Assembly (NCBI GenBank): GCA_038049695.1
Contig: CP142457.1
Coordinates: 63,298,501-63,362,500, forward strand
Source: Cinnamomum chago
Taxonomy: Eukaryota > Streptophyta > Magnoliopsida > Laurales > Lauraceae
Length of the DNA stretch: 64,000 bases
Direction of reading: 5' to 3'
In this document: one piece after another, positions 11,669-25,879 of the stretch
How positions within the stretch are numbered: position 1 is the first letter of the stretch
Layout: each line of letters begins with the position of its first letter
The notes under the pieces: model-generated
What the model saw: the letters and a program-made list of their open reading frames with translations, nothing else
Databases searched by the model: none
What the model was told of the DNA's origin: nothing
Position numbers and translations under genes: made by a program

Positions 11669-12930
11669 TATAGGTGGCTTGACTTGCCTCTTATTGGTAT
11701 CAGTACTTTGGACTTTTCTAAGACAGTTTTGGTGAGAATTGCTATGTTGGAACTGTGGTCTTTGTCGCCCTTTATTGTGTGTGATTCAAGATGCGTATTT
11801 CATTCCTGTGTTCATTTTAGTTAGCCAAATATTGCTTGTTAGTCACATGGTAGAAAATTTTCATCCTTTCAATTATTTATTTATTATTTTTTTTTTTTTG
11901 GAAAGAAAAGCAAAGCATTTTCTATAAGCAGAGATAAAAGACGGGTATTATTATTATTTGGAATTTGAAAAATGAAACTGAAATCTCTTTCCTTGAAAAT
12001 CAATACTGAAATATCCTGATGAATGATATTAACAATTGAAACATTGTGCAATTTAACTGTGGGAATGTGCAGTCACCCTAATTTTGGTATCCAGATTTTA
12101 TTTAATTGATTAAAAAAAAATGTGCACAGCTACGTACTATCCCAGATCGAGCTGATTGCCAGAGTGAGCTCATTCTTCACTCAAGTCAATTATCTTAATG
12201 AGAGCTTGAGTCCAGCCGAGCTGAGGTTATCCTAGGAGCTAGTCATAACACAAGTTGAGCTTTAGCTCGAGCTAATAATGCTGGACCGGGATGGTTTGGC
12301 AGCTGGAATGGGTTGTTGACTTCCCTAGCTACAGATCTAGAGCAATGGCTGTTCTTCCAATTTTTAGCCTAAACCCAAATCCTAATAATTTCAGGCCCCT
12401 GCTTCATACACCACAAGCGTGAAAGACTTGCATCAAGTTTCAGAAAGGCCCAGCCTTTTACCATTTCAGCCCAAAATAAGGTATGGGAACATCAAACATT
12501 ACTGGGCTGTGTTGTTGGGAAAAGCACAATTTGCCTAGTCCACTGTGGCCTTGAACTTTCTACAATATAACCCATGGTAATAAAAGAGTGAAAAGGAGCC
12601 TCCAATGCCCAGAATCAATGTCGAGGTTTATGGCCTTCTTTTAGCCAATCTCCTTTGTTCTTTTTGTGCAAAAAAAAAAAATTCCACATTACTTAAGCTT
12701 GGATCGATTCGGTGTCCTAATTCGAGGTATAGACTTATTGCTAGAGGGCTAGAGCGCGACGGTCTCCAAATTTATCATTCAGTTGTGGCTCACTGATGAT
12801 CATGCACTCTGAATGAATTTGGCATCGTTTTAAACACTCGTCCCAACTGATATTAACCGCTAAATAGTATATACTATTAGGCTTCATGGGCCACATGCCA
12901 CATTCCACATTCCCTTTCCCGAGAAAGAAA
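11669..12930. other. RPL15 3' flank and spacer
   Basis: The 3' UTR probably ends within the first few hundred bases. The rest is unique sequence with no recognisable gene. A short palindrome AATAGTATATACTATT lies near 12862-12877. Confidence 0.5.
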
Positions 12931-13525
12931 TTCGACTCTCTTTTGAGTTCCCTTTCTGTTTGAAGAAGAAGGTCCAGGTGGGCTCAGTTCTGGGTTCAGG
13001 TTGGTTCTGACCTGACCCGCCAAGGAAGCCCTGTCCAATTCTGGGTTTGGATCAGGTTTTGACCTGATCTGCTACGTAAAGCCCAGCCCACTACCCTGTC
13101 CAAGTCAGGTTCGGTTTTGGGTCAGTTCGGCCTGACCCGCGAAGCAGGAAGCCCATCCACCAGCCGCTGATGTCAGCGTCGCCTCAGCAGAACAGTACGG
13201 TCAGCAAGGGTTTAACTGGGGATCGGCAAGTGAAACTTGTTCTCGCAATTTCTTAATCATCCGGGGTCAGATCGGAGATCCGTTTGCGCCTACAGACTCG
13301 TTGTAAGTAGATCTACGTAACTATGGCAGAAGATTAACAGTTTGACGGTCAACAAGAAAGTTTGACTAATCGGAGCCCATAATATATTTTTTCCGATATC
13401 GGAGCCATCCAGAGTTGGATTTCAGATCCATTTCTTCCAGCGTGCTCGTGGTGACGAGATCTACAGATTGGTGTAGGAATTGAGGTTAGTGAAAGTTGGT
13501 TATATTTCTTGATTATTTAATTGAG

Positions 13526-16500
13526 ATGGAGAATAACACTGTAAACACTACCATGATCAAATTGAACCATACAAATTGGTTAATTTAGAAGCCTAAGATG
13601 GAGGATATCCTCTATTGCAAATACCTCTATGATCTCATTGAGGGGGATAGTGCCCGACAAAAAGAGATGTCTGATCTAAATTGGAAAAAGATGCATAGAA
13701 AGACTATTGGTCACATTAGACAGTGGGTGGATAATAGCATATTTCATCACGTGTCTTATGAAACCAATGCGAGAACTCTTTGAAAAAAGTTAGAAGAAAG
13801 ATATGAGAAGAAAACTGTTATGAACAAAACTTTTCTCATTAGAAAGCTTGTGAATATGAAATTCAAGGAGGGTGGTAAAATTAATGAGCACATAAATGAA
13901 TTCCAATGCATTGTAAATGAATTAGCCACAATGAAGATGGTCCTTGATGATGAGATGCAAGTTTTATTGCTTCTATGTTCTTTGCCAGATACATGAGAGA
14001 CATTGGTTATTTTCGTGAGCAACTCTCATCCAGATGGTGTGTTATCAATGAGTCAGGTTACTAGCAGCTTGTTAAATAAAGAAACAAGAAGAAAAACTAC
14101 AGGGACAAATAATGCACAGGCCTTCATTACGGAGAAAAGTGGGAGGAGTAAGAGTAAGGGACCAAAGGGGGGTCGTGGCAAGTCTATAGGTGGATCACAG
14201 ACTAAGAAAAAGTCTGAAAAATGCTTTCATTGTGGCAAGTAGAGTCACATTGAGAAGAATTGCTTTGCCTTTAAGAAAAAGAAAGAAGCCAACAATGAGC
14301 AAAAGAATGACACTAACACTACAACTACTTTGAATAATGAAGTAGTGGTACTAGCCATTGAAGATGAAGAGTGTTTGAGTGTTGTAGATGATCAGGTTGA
14401 GTGGGTTGTTGACACAGCAGCATCCTACCATGCTACTCCTTCGAAGGAGATGTTCACAACGTACAAAGCAGGGGACTTTGGCACTGTGAAGATGGGCAAC
14501 ACAAGTCATTCGGATATTGTTGGGATCGGTGGTGCCTGCATTAAAACCGATATTGGTTATACAATGACGCTGAAAGATGTGCGGCATATTCCTGTTCTGC
14601 GGTTGAATCTGATTTCTGGAACTTCATTGGACCGTGCAAGTTATGAGAGTTACTTCGAAAATGGCAGGTGAAAACTCACTAAAGGGTCTCTTATTGTTGC
14701 GAAAGGGAAAGCATGTAATACGCTGTACAAGACACATGTGAAGCTATGCAAAGGTGTGTTGAATGTTGTTGAAGACAGATCCTCTCCAAATCTGTGGCAC
14801 AAGTGACTGGGACATATGAGTGAGAAAAAACTGCAGTTATTGGCAAAGAAAAATCGAATTCAATACTCCAAATGTACATCCCTTGACCCTTGTGATTATT
14901 GTTTGTTTGGTAAACAACACAGGGTATCTTTCTCTAAAACATCAACGATAAAATATAATGTGTTGGATTTGGTATATTCTGATGTTTGTGGTCCCATGGA
15001 GGTAAAGTCATTGGGTGACAATAAGTTTTTTGTCACATTTAAAAATGATGCATCCAGAAAAGTCTGGATTTATGTGCTGAAATCGAAGGATCAGGTGTTC
15101 CAGGTATTTCATCAGTTTCATGTCATGGTTGAAAGTGAAATAGGAAAGCTCTTGAAATGTCTCCGCACAGATAATGGTGGAGAGTATACATCTAACCAAT
15201 TTAAAGGCTATTGCTCAAAGCATGATATTCGACATAAAAGAACAGTTCCTGGTACTCCACAACACAATGGTGTGGAAGAGAGAATGAACCACACTATTCT
15301 TGAAAGGATGAGATGCATGATTAGAGTGGCACAGCTACACAAGTCATTTTGGGGTGAAGCTGTCCTAACTGCCGTTTACCTGATTAACAGGTCTCCTTCA
15401 GTTCCAAAGGATTTTGACATTCCGGAGAGAAAATGGACAGGTAAAGTTATTTTATATTCTCATTTGAAGGTGTTTGGGTGCAAGGCTTTTGCACATGTAC
15501 CAAAGGAGCAGCGTTCAAAGCTGGATGATAAGGCAGTATGTTGCATTTTCCTTGGCTATGGTGGAGCTGAGTTTGGTTACAGATTATGGGATTCAGAGAA
15601 GAGGAAAATTATTAGAAGTAGGGATGTGGTGTTTCATGAAGACCAGTTCTTTGGAGATATTGAGGAGGCTGAAAAATCTAAAGAAGTTGTTGATGGAGTA
15701 GTTGATCTCACACCGACTTCTTCTCCAGTGCAGACTACAGGTGGAGAAGGTGGACAAAATGATCCGGATCATGATGAGGCGCAGGGGTTGCCAGATGAAC
15801 AGGGTGTTGAGCAGGGGGAGCAGTCTCCTCAGTTAGAAGCCACAGAACCTCAGGTTAGGATGTCTATTCGAGAGCGTCAACCATCAATAAGATATCCTGC
15901 GACAGATTATATTTTGCTTAATGATGAGGGGGAGCCAGAGAGCTACTCAGAAGCAAAAACTCATGCAGATAAAGATGAATAGATGAAGGCTATGTAGGAT
16001 GAGATGAGTTCTTTGAAAAAGAACAATACTTATGAGCTGGTGAAACTTCCAAAAGGCAGAAAGGTTTTAAAGAACAAATGGGTGTTCAAGCTGAAAAGAG
16101 ATGACAGTAGAAAACTGATAAAGCACAAGGCACGGCTAGTGGTTAAAGGTTTTGCGCAGACGAAGGGTATTGACTTCGATAAAATCTTTTCTTCAGGTTT
16201 AAAGATGATTTCTATCAGAGTTGTCTTGGATCTAGTCGCCAGCATGGACTTTGAGCTTGAACAGATGGATGTGAAGACTGCATTTCTTCATTGTGATCTG
16301 AAAGAAGAGATCTACATGACTCAGCCGGAGGGGTTTGAGGTAGAAGGAAAAGAACAGATGATTTGCAGGTTGAAAAAAAGTCTTTACGGGCTGAAACAAG
16401 CGCCGAGGTAATGGTAAAATAAGTTTGATTCATTCATGGTGAGTCATGGGTACCGGAGGATAGCTGCAGATCACTGTGTTTATATTTGTAAATTTGAAAA

Positions 16501-17489
16501 TGGCAAATTTATCATCCTTCTTTTATATGTAAATGATATGTTGATAGTTGAACATGATAGTAAAATGATTGACAAGCTGAAAATGGATATGTCAAATACT
16601 TTATTTGCATGAAAGACTTGGGACCCGCACGACAGATTTTTGGAATGTAAATACGTCGTGACAGGAATACCAAGAAGCTGTGATTGTCACAGGAGAAATA
16701 TGTTGAACGGGTGCTAACAAAGTTCAACATGAAAGATGCTAAGCCAGTTAGCATGCCTTTAGTCAATCACTTCAAGCTCAGTAAGAGATTATGTCCTACT
16801 ACAGATGAAGAAAATGAACGGATGATTTCTGTTCCATACTCCTCAGCAGTTGGGAGTCTTATGTATGCCATGGTGTGTACACAGTCAGACATTGCTCATG
16901 CAGTGGATTTAGTGAGTAGATTTCTTTCTAACCCTGGGAAAGAGCATTGGGAAGCAATGAAGTGGATCTTCAGATACCTAAGAGGTATATCAGATTTTTG
17001 TTTGTGTTTCAGATGTTCAAAACCAGTACTTGAAGGCTTTACAGATACTGATTTTACAGGCGATCTTGATCGTCGGTTGTCTACTTCTGGGTACTTATTT
17101 ACTTTTGCAGGGGGAGTTATTTCTTGGCAGTCTGAGTTGCAGAAGTGTACAGCATTGCCTACAACCGAAGCAGAATACATAGCTGCTAATGAAGTAGGGA
17201 AGGAGATGATTTAGTTGAAATCTTTTTTTCGAGAACTGGATTTGAAACAAGAGAGTATGTAGTCTACTGTGATAGTCAGAGTGTTATGGATCTTAACAAG
17301 AACGCTACATATCATGCCCGCACGAAGCATGTTGATGTGAGATATCATTGGATTCGTGAGGTTATCTAAAAGAATCTTATGAAGTTGGAAAAGATTCATG
17401 CTAACAAGAATCCCTCGTACATGATGACTAAGGTCGTATCTAAGGAAAAGCTGAAGCTGTGTTCAGAGTTGGCAGGAATGGACTCCTAG
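13526..17489 (+). pseudogene. Copia gag-pol polyprotein, inactivated
   Basis: From the ATG at 13526 the polyprotein stays in one frame to about 16.6 kb. In order come gag; a zinc knuckle CFHCGK-stop-SHIEKNC (14219-14260); protease WVVDTAASYHAT (14402); integrase with CDYC and D,D,E in YSDVCGP, RTDNGGEY and GVEERMN (14960-15290); reverse transcriptase (16004-16600); and RNase H with a SELAGMDS end. In-frame stops interrupt it, among them TAG 13586, TGA 13994, TAG 14240, TGA 14669, TGA 14805 and TAG 15980. Frame shifts occur near 16605 and 17258. The catalytic YVDD box reads YVND (16526-16537). Most stops look like TGG, CAG or CGA codons altered by C-to-T or G-to-A change. It is a dead copy. 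Confidence 0.93.
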
Positions 17490-17534
17490 TAAGGGAGTTC
17501 AGAGGCGTCTTCCCCATGGTCTGGAAAGGGAGAT

Positions 17535-17863
17535 TGCTAGCCTAGTGTGTCCAGACCAATTGGGTTCAGGGTCATGGTTATTTTGATAATTGTACTGAAA
17601 CTTTCTTATTGACTAAGATAGGGTTTCTTGGAGGATAAGAAAGCGAGCATTATATATTCATGTAATGTGAAACTCATGGGATATACTGTACTGCATATCA
17701 TATAGAGAGTGAACCCAAAGAAGAGTCGAGTTTCTTTTCTGTGGACGTAGGCAAGATTGTCGAACTATGTAAATCTCTTTGTGTGTGATTGCTTGTTCTT
17801 GTGTGGTTAATTGATTGCTCAATCGCTTGATCGCTGACTCATATTTCCGCATACACGCTCACA
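17535..17863 (+). repeat. 3' LTR of the copia element
   Basis: 329 bp starting TGCTAGCCTAG after the purine tract and ending CACGCTCACA. The last ~80 bp closely match the LTR-derived palindrome at 33.4 kb, which confirms the 3' border. Differences are mostly CG in that copy against TG or CA here. Confidence 0.75.
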
Positions 17864-20800
17864 ATAGATTTGGCTGTGGAATCCCTGCAGCGATTAGAGT
17901 AGATGTTGATTGGGCCATGTCCTTTATATGTCTTATCCGCCTCCTAAATGATGTTCTATCATCGTGCACCGCAACCAATTCTGTCTTCTAGTGCTTATTC
18001 CCATTCATCTTATTAGACAGATTATTATTGTCTTATGTTAAGTTCCCTGCTCAAAATCTCCGCACAGAACTAGAATCAGCAAAACCGATCTTATGCATGA
18101 TCGGTGATTCACTAACTAGAGTTCCAATTCTCTCATGCAAGACTTGAGAGATCTCCTGAGAATAAAGTCCACAATTGGGCCCACCTAAAGAAATCTAAAC
18201 TGTTCAAAATCATTATCATTCGTAGACAATGATCATTAGCTTTCGCAGAAGAAACAGATGGTTAAGATTTCACATAATACCACTTCAAGACTGTCATCTG
18301 GCTCAAGCTCGGGCTTGGACATGCATCTAGGTATGACGGGCCAAGCCTTATTGTTCAATGGATATGATATACATTGCTTATGTACCGCTGATGGTTTAAA
18401 TCGCGGGCCTATCAGAAAATCGAAACCTCTTTTGAATTAAAGGCGCCCACCAAACATCCACACGTAGACATCCTATGCAAGAAAACTCTCTATTTTTTCC
18501 ATATATTTTATGAGTCCACGTTAAGTTCAACACCTGGATCCAGGTCCAAATATAGTAAGCACTTTAAATGGGTGAACCCGGGCCTTTTCCATTCAAGTGG
18601 GTCAACTCGGATACTAGCCCTAGAAGCGGTGCCTAACTAAGACCCCTTAATGGTAAGCGGATTTGGGCCTGAACACAATAGTGTTCGGCCCATGTCATGT
18701 CTATGTCGGCACTGCACGCTCATGAAATGAAAGAAAAGCACACAGAACGCAATCATATTGAGTAAGGAATTGCAACACATAATTAATAAGCAGAGATGAT
18801 CAGGACGCGTGTGGATAAATGTCTCGTGAGTTGGTTTCCACATCACAAGAAGAAAACTAAAACAAGTGCATGTGAAAGGTAAAAGCAATTTGCTCATCAT
18901 TCCAATGTCGACCGAGTTTTAGACATGACTCCAACCAAAAAGCAAAGCTTACCTTCTAAAACGAGATGATGATGATGATGATGAGATTTTTCATCTTTTC
19001 CTTACTTTGCTTAAGATGCCGGATTCATTGGTGGATCACATACGTGGGTTTGCTTGCAAATGCAGGGATGAAAATGAAATGAGAGGCCCATACATTCCAT
19101 TGGAAGATTATTATGATTAGAGACTAAACCATCCATCATTTACTCTTTTCCATTTTCCTTTCTTTTTTTTAAATCTAGAGATTTAATCTACTCTATGGGG
19201 CCCACTTGGGTCAACGCTAATCATTGTACCGCTTCACACTCCCACCAAACATGATCCCGCACCAAGCCTAATTTGACACTCATCTTGTTAAACTGAAGAT
19301 TAGGATAACCTGATGGGCTTTATTTTTTCTCTCTTATTAGGATGAGTTATTTCCATCTAGAGTTTCAAGCGGGATAGTTCATGTCCAAATCATACTGTAC
19401 CTGGAGCCATTTCTAAATAACGATTTTAGCTCCAGACCCGGTTCTGACTCATAACCTATATTGCTGGTTCCACACTTGGTTCCAATAGAAATACCGAGAT
19501 CTGATTCCGAAATTAGATCCACCTAGAGAACGAGATTTAGTTCGTATATCATTCAAGTTATAACAGTACATCAAGTCTACAACCTCCAGCATTATACATA
19601 AAAATGTCAAATATATATATATATATATATCTTTATATACGGTTTGCAATATTAAAGATTCATATGCCGGGTCTACAGGTTGAAACTTATATAAACCTGG
19701 ATCCATTTATAAATCAGAACTTAAAATAGGTTTCGGATCTTTTTTTTTCGGATCGGAACTTTCGGTAATTGGAGAATCGGATGCCCATTTGCAATTCTAT
19801 TCCTATCCCCCCTGCGTTGGGTGATTAACATGCATCAAAGTGGACTCCATGAGAATAACAGTTAAATGGTGAATATTCTCCACTTCTATTTTCCATTGTA
19901 ATGTATGTATTGATTGATTTTGCTTAATATGCAGAAGTCAAAGAGGGAGAAAACACTACTTTAGTCCCATCACTTACCTAACCGAGATGATACTTGTCTT
20001 AGACGAGTTCCTTCCCTTCTGTTTTTTTTTTTTTTTTTTTTTTTTTAAATAATAATGATGATGATAGGGCCACATAAACTAGTGCACAGAGGGCCCCATT
20101 TTTGTAAATTTGAATGCTCCCAAACACCATCTATCTCTCACAGACAGTGGCCTCGGTTATACTGCAATCAAGGTGGGGTCCATGCTGGATCGATTCATTT
20201 TAAAATATAGCTATTGTGTAGCTAATGTGACTCTTTAAAAAAATATGCAACAGTAAAAGATTAATTAGAAGAGGAAATAAAACCTTTTAAAGCTAATTGT
20301 GCCATTTACTTTTCTTGCTAAATAAACTATATTAAGCAGAGAAATGATCCCTTATTGTCTTTAGAGAGGTGTTGATAGTCTCTGAAAAACTTTAAAACTT
20401 CCATCTCAACCATATGATTTTGTTAAGAATCTCAAGTCCGGTAGGAATAAAGAAACTTAACTTTTTTATATCAATCTAATCAAGTCCTTTTAAGGAGAGA
20501 TTATCTCTCCATTTATCCTAATCTGGGCAATCATAATATTAATAATATTCTATAAGATCTTAAAGATATTAAAAACCATAACTTCCATATCTATATTTTC
20601 TACCAGCGGCTATCTGTTTTTTAGATATTTATACGATCAAACATGTTCACGTAACACAAACTATTTTATAATACAAAATAGAATAAATTGCACACCATTA
20701 GATTGATCATGCGTAGAAACATAAATGCATATCTCACCATGATCATCCCATCGATTTTTATCCTCCTCATCGATCAGAGGCATGTTATATCAAGTAGCAT

Positions 20801-23800
20801 AGTAGGACCATAAGAATTAACCTCCCTAATAATCTCGATTTGTAAACTTTTCTCCTTCAAGTACAATGAATTAAGAGAATTTATCAACAAGTAAGCAATA
20901 ATGTCAATGAGAAGGAAAAAAAAAAAAGTTGTCAAAGAATCATTCGCAAGTCCTAATCTGGAATTATTCAAGCAATACATCCCTAAAAGTTCTCTCTCTT
21001 TTTTAAACCCCAACGCTAAATGCAATGAAGCTTCATATATCATCACTTTGATCTTGCAATTTTTTGGTTATTTAGGAGGCCAATTCCCCAAAAACACCCC
21101 ATCGTTATTCGGGTCACTTTAGAAGATTTGAATCATTCCTTTGTCCATTCCATCTTTTACATCATCTAAGGCCCCGCCAAAAACTCAAATGTCACTTTCC
21201 TTTTTATTCCTTGGATTCTTTCCAAGAAGCCTGACCTGATAGGCATATAAAGATACATGGGTCCCCCTGGATACATAATTATCCCCTTAATTATCTAAAG
21301 TTATGGAGAGCCACAAACCTTTTTCTAGCTTTAATACAACTCAAAGCTCTGAACAAATCATGATGATCTAAAATAGGATCCAGCTGTGGTTGGATCAGCA
21401 TGGGCTTGTGACAAGGTCAGCTCATTTTGGGCAGAGCTTCTAGGCCCATGATGGCATAATGACTTATTGTAGGGCCCATCCGCTAATCCATCAGGAGACT
21501 TTCTAACCCCAACTTATTGGTTGGTGGGTGATGCATCCAAATGGGCCACATATCCCAGGCTCACAACCCTTAAAGCTGTGTACTGGTCATGGCCAATATT
21601 ACTCGTATATGTGCGTTTTGATCCTTGCACGTGAATGGTATATGATTTCTTTTTCATGGTATTTTGCAAAAGCGGAACTTACTGAATTGAAGGCATGGAT
21701 CAAGATTTCGAATTACTCACTTATGTGGTTGCATTAATTTATCAAATTCAAAGTTTTCCACATTCAATCTAATTTTATCCATGCAGAATCTTAATTCATA
21801 TTTAACTGTTTAGTTCTCAAATTGGACTTACACATTGGCTACCTCTGGCTGTAAAGATCTTCATAAAATCTCATTTCACTAAAATAAATAATTTCTTCAA
21901 TCAAAAGTACAATAATGAAGCGAAAACACATTTGGATTATTAATTTACCACCCCATCCGTGAGGAATAGTGATTACAGCTAAACCCCAAAACACGAGCTT
22001 TTCAGGTTCAAAGGTTATGATGCTGCCACCAAACATGAGAATTTCAGGTTCAACGAAACTGCCGTACAGATAAGCCCCAATTGCATCACATTTGCAATTT
22101 TACAAGCATTGCAGCCCCATTTAGTTACTTAAAGCCATTATGTTTCCAAAAGTTTCTCTCACCACTAAAGCAAAGATTATTGGGGGTAATTGAGTCACGG
22201 CCAGTACCTTTAAATCCAAAGGGGTCCCACTCTTTTGATGGGCCCCACGCCTCCTCGACCGTCTGATGGGAGGTGAATATTTCTCCAGATTATTAAAGCC
22301 CCTAAACTGCAAAATTTGGAGCAATTCTACTTAAGCAGTCTCACCTTCCTTCCACTCCCAAAATACCCATAATCCCATATGTGGTTAAAATTTTGAAAGT
22401 GAGAATTACATGCTTGAGCCGTCTATGAACTTTGCATGTCTTTCCGAGACAATTCAATCCAATAGAAAATATCACTTTAATAGAAAATATCACTTTGAAA
22501 CTATTACCAATAAAGAAGGATGAGTTATTTTTAATTGTCGTTTACTCGTTTATCATCAAAGGTTTACAGTCATCCATTTATATGAAAATTCATAACTCAT
22601 TTGGATCATTCCCACATGTTTCCAAGATCCTATATAGATGATGGCAGCGGCCAACTCTTGACTGTGCAAGGGCGCTCGGATGATTCCTACTTTCCACCAG
22701 TGACCCCCCCAAAAAAAAGGTACGTCCTCCTAATTTCCTTTGGACAATAGGAATAGAAAGATTATGGTTAGAATCCAAAGTGGGCCTCTTCCATCTATGG
22801 CCCCACTCAATTAATTGGTGTGGCCCCCAACTGTCCAGTGTAGAGGTTTCAAAAGGGGTCACTCCTCCATTGTTCCACCAACTTTAAACCTTTACCAAAA
22901 TTTATACACATAAACACAGGCTCAGGTTTGAATTGGTGTTGGTGGGTAGAAACCAGCTTGAAAAAAAAAAAGAAAAAAAAAAAAAAAAGAAAGGAAGAAA
23001 GAAAAGCTTAATAATGCATGCAAAAGAATTATTAGTGTTTCACATGCCTCTCTCATTCCCCCTTCAAAACCCTAATAATTCGGTTCTCCACTGATGATAA
23101 GGAGCGAAATGATTTGGAAAAGGACCTCTTCTTCACTCAGCCCTTGCCAAAAGATAAAGGAAGGGGAGAGAGTCATGATTTCGTCAAAGGTGTGAGGGAG
23201 TAACAGGGCCTCCAAAGTCAAACCCCTAGGCATGCCCATTGGTCCGACCCAGCCTTTTCCACCCTCTCAGGTGGGCCCCCACTGGGCCCCACCCACCGCT
23301 TTCCTCATCCTTTCAATCCTTCCATCATTCCCTTGTGTCTTCTTTTTCTTCAAATCCTCACTATGTGGTGTCAACATCTGCTTCTATATTCTATATTTGT
23401 TTTCTCCCTCTCTCACTGCCTTCATTCCTTTCCCTCGTTTGCTAGCACTAAATCACATATCTGTCTATATCTGACTCTTATCTATGTCTGATACTATATA
23501 TATTATAAAGTGTCCGGATCTATGTTATATAATACCTTAGCTAAGCTAAGCTTTCATACAGATCAGACACATACACTACTTCTCTCTCTTTCTTTTTTCT
23601 CAGACTTTGCTTTTTCTTAATTTAAACCAACCCATTACTAAATCTTATGACACCTATTAAATTGCTTTTACTTCAAAGTACAAAAAGCGTTTCTGTGCTT
23701 TGTAAATTAATACTGGTGGTATTGTGCTCTTTTTGTTATTAATGGAACCAGGGCAATCATCAATGAGAAATGGTTTCATAAGAGAGAGCATAGGGACTTC

Positions 23801-25403
23801 CATATACTGTCATCTTTTGTGAGGCCCACCTTTTATTTGTCCCGGCCATTTGTGTTTATCTTAACCAAAGTGATACTCACTATTAGATTCATCCATACAT
23901 TATAAATGAGATAGTTCAACATTCCTTTTCATGCATTGATAGACGGAACTGTATACGTAATTCTTATTAGAGTCAATTTATTGATGGGTAGGGTTGTTGG
24001 ATTTGAATGACTTGGATTAAGAAAATGGAGTGTTACATAGGTAAGGAAAGGTGCTTCTTGGCCACTCTTGTACTACCATTAGCATAGGAATGCGCGTCTC
24101 GTTTAATGATTTCAATTGCCATAATGAAGGTTTTAGTTAGATTTTATGCAATAAGAGCTATTTGGCCTTTGCTTAAAAAGACAGGAAAAAAATGTTTAGA
24201 CTCAGAATGTACATTTAACGGGATGCTGTTTGGCATAAGAGTGACATGTCCACGACCGAATATTCAAGTATCCAAAGTATCTGCTTCCGAAAAAAGCTGT
24301 TATGGGACCATTTTTGGATTCAAAAGAAACTTTTATTTGGATTTTGATCCAAATTCAAACATATAGGATCCAACATATTCAAATATGGATTTGGATACTT
24401 GCATATGTTCTTAACGAAAGATCCAAATCCAAGATGATAATATCCACAAATGTAAATCCAAGCACATAAGATTTAGAACATTCAAATGCGGATTTGGACC
24501 CTTGCATGTTCTGACTCGAAGAACTAAATCTAAGATGATTTTACATCCACTTATTAAGAACATATAGATAGTTCTCAACTGCGTACATAGCTTGAGTCAT
24601 ATTAATATTTGATAGTCTGCTTAGCTTTAATCATATATCATTTAATAACCCAATTTTTATAGTTAAAAACTTACTTTTTAGGCTCTTATATCTAATTATA
24701 TTAATGCACTCCACATCTTGTTTTGGATCTAGATTCAATTTTATCAGTTGAAGCCGAATCCATGTCAGGTTGAGATTTGAATTTAAATTGAATCTATGAA
24801 GATGAATCCGTGCCCTTATCCACAATGTTTCTGCCCGGCCGGATCGGACCTATTTGCATCTCTACCTACAAAGATGTGGATGTATTGGTTCCAATTTCAC
24901 AATGGATAATACCACAGATGAGAGCTGATCCAAAGTAAATAAATCCCATACAATACCAGAAAAGTTTGTTAAGATTCGATATGTTTTAGTTTCAAAAGAA
25001 TTTAATACTAATTCACACATGTTAGAGAAAGACATGTTAGGATTTGTGCGTTAGAGTTAGAGTAGGATTTCTTATCCTTTCAGATGAGGTTTAGTTTGAA
25101 TTTAAAACTTATTATCATTGGTGTGTATAAAAACTGAGAGGATATTTTATCATGTAAGTAACAGTGAATTTATCCAATGTATTCAATTATTTAAAAGTCT
25201 TTATAGTGTGAGAGCTAAGGCCCAACGATGATGTTGTGATTAAGCCGGGTATGAATATGATCTAACCCTTCATGCTTCTGCAGTAATTATACCATCACTT
25301 TATCACATAGTTAAATAAAATCAAACATCCACTCTCATCCATTCAATTTCCCAAATCTTATGATATCATTGAATTGTATGATCAGATCAAATGCTAAACC
25401 CGA
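17864..25403. other. Gene-poor intergenic DNA
   Basis: About 7.5 kb without a supported gene. It contains a (GAT)n run near 18966-18985, a 26-nt T tract near 20021-20046, an (AT)n run near 19614-19631, and A/G-rich DNA near 22960-23005. The blocks near 19350-19800 and 24230-24850 are dense in GGATCC/CCGG-type words and resemble decayed non-autonomous DNA transposons, but I could not define their ends. Confidence 0.5.
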
Positions 25404-25879
25404 TAGGGCTGCACAGAAAAATCTGGTATCACCGCTCAACCGGACCAAATCTAGTGGTTCAGATCGATTTTAAAGTAGATCGGTTCTGTCTATGGTTTGA
25501 AAATTGCATAAACCGCTTAGATCGGTCGGTTATCGGTTTAAACCTCCGGTTCACCATCTAAATCAAATTGGGCGGTTCGAATCGGTTTTATTGTAGATTG
25601 GTTCGGTTATAGGAAACCGAACCGACCGATATATTAAGTAATTTGAGTATTTAACTATTGAGATTTTATGATTTTATTTGGTTGGCATTCAACAACTCAT
25701 GCACCTCTTTTGGGAGTGTCATTTTCAATTTTCGATTTAAAAAAAAAATGATTTAACTGACTAAACCGATCTGCCCTTTCCCTTAGTCGGATTGGATTGC
25801 TTGATTAAAAAACCGATAGATTCGTTTTGATAGTTGGCTTTAGTGCTAAACCGATCCGAACCGGCCACGTACAACCCTA
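25404..25879. mobile_element. Non-autonomous hAT-like element, copy 1
   Basis: Left end TAGGGCTGCACAGAAAAATC and right end (reverse complement) TAGGGTTGTACGTGG form short inverted repeats. The interior is rich in ACCGAACCGA and CGGTTCGG words. It shares GGTCGGTTATCGGTTTAAAC with the element at 55.1 kb. Flanking 8-mers (AAACCCGA and ATTTCCAA) no longer match, so the copy is old or rearranged. No coding sequence. Confidence 0.6.

Larger units (their letters stand above)
12940..17863 (+). mobile_element. 5'-truncated Ty1/copia retrotransposon (Tork/Tnt1-like)
   Basis: Leader-like sequence is followed by gag-pol (13526-17489), a purine-rich tract (GGAAAGGGAGAT near 17523-17534) and a 3' LTR (17535-17863). 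No 5' LTR and no TGGTATCAGAGC primer site were found upstream, so the left boundary is uncertain. Domain order gag, protease, integrase, reverse transcriptase, RNase H is that of copia elements. Single-frame gag-pol fits the Tork/Tnt1 lineage. Confidence 0.8.

Noticed and set aside
16896-17180. Minus-strand frame within the copia RNase H region
   Set aside because: Shadow of the plus-strand pol sequence.
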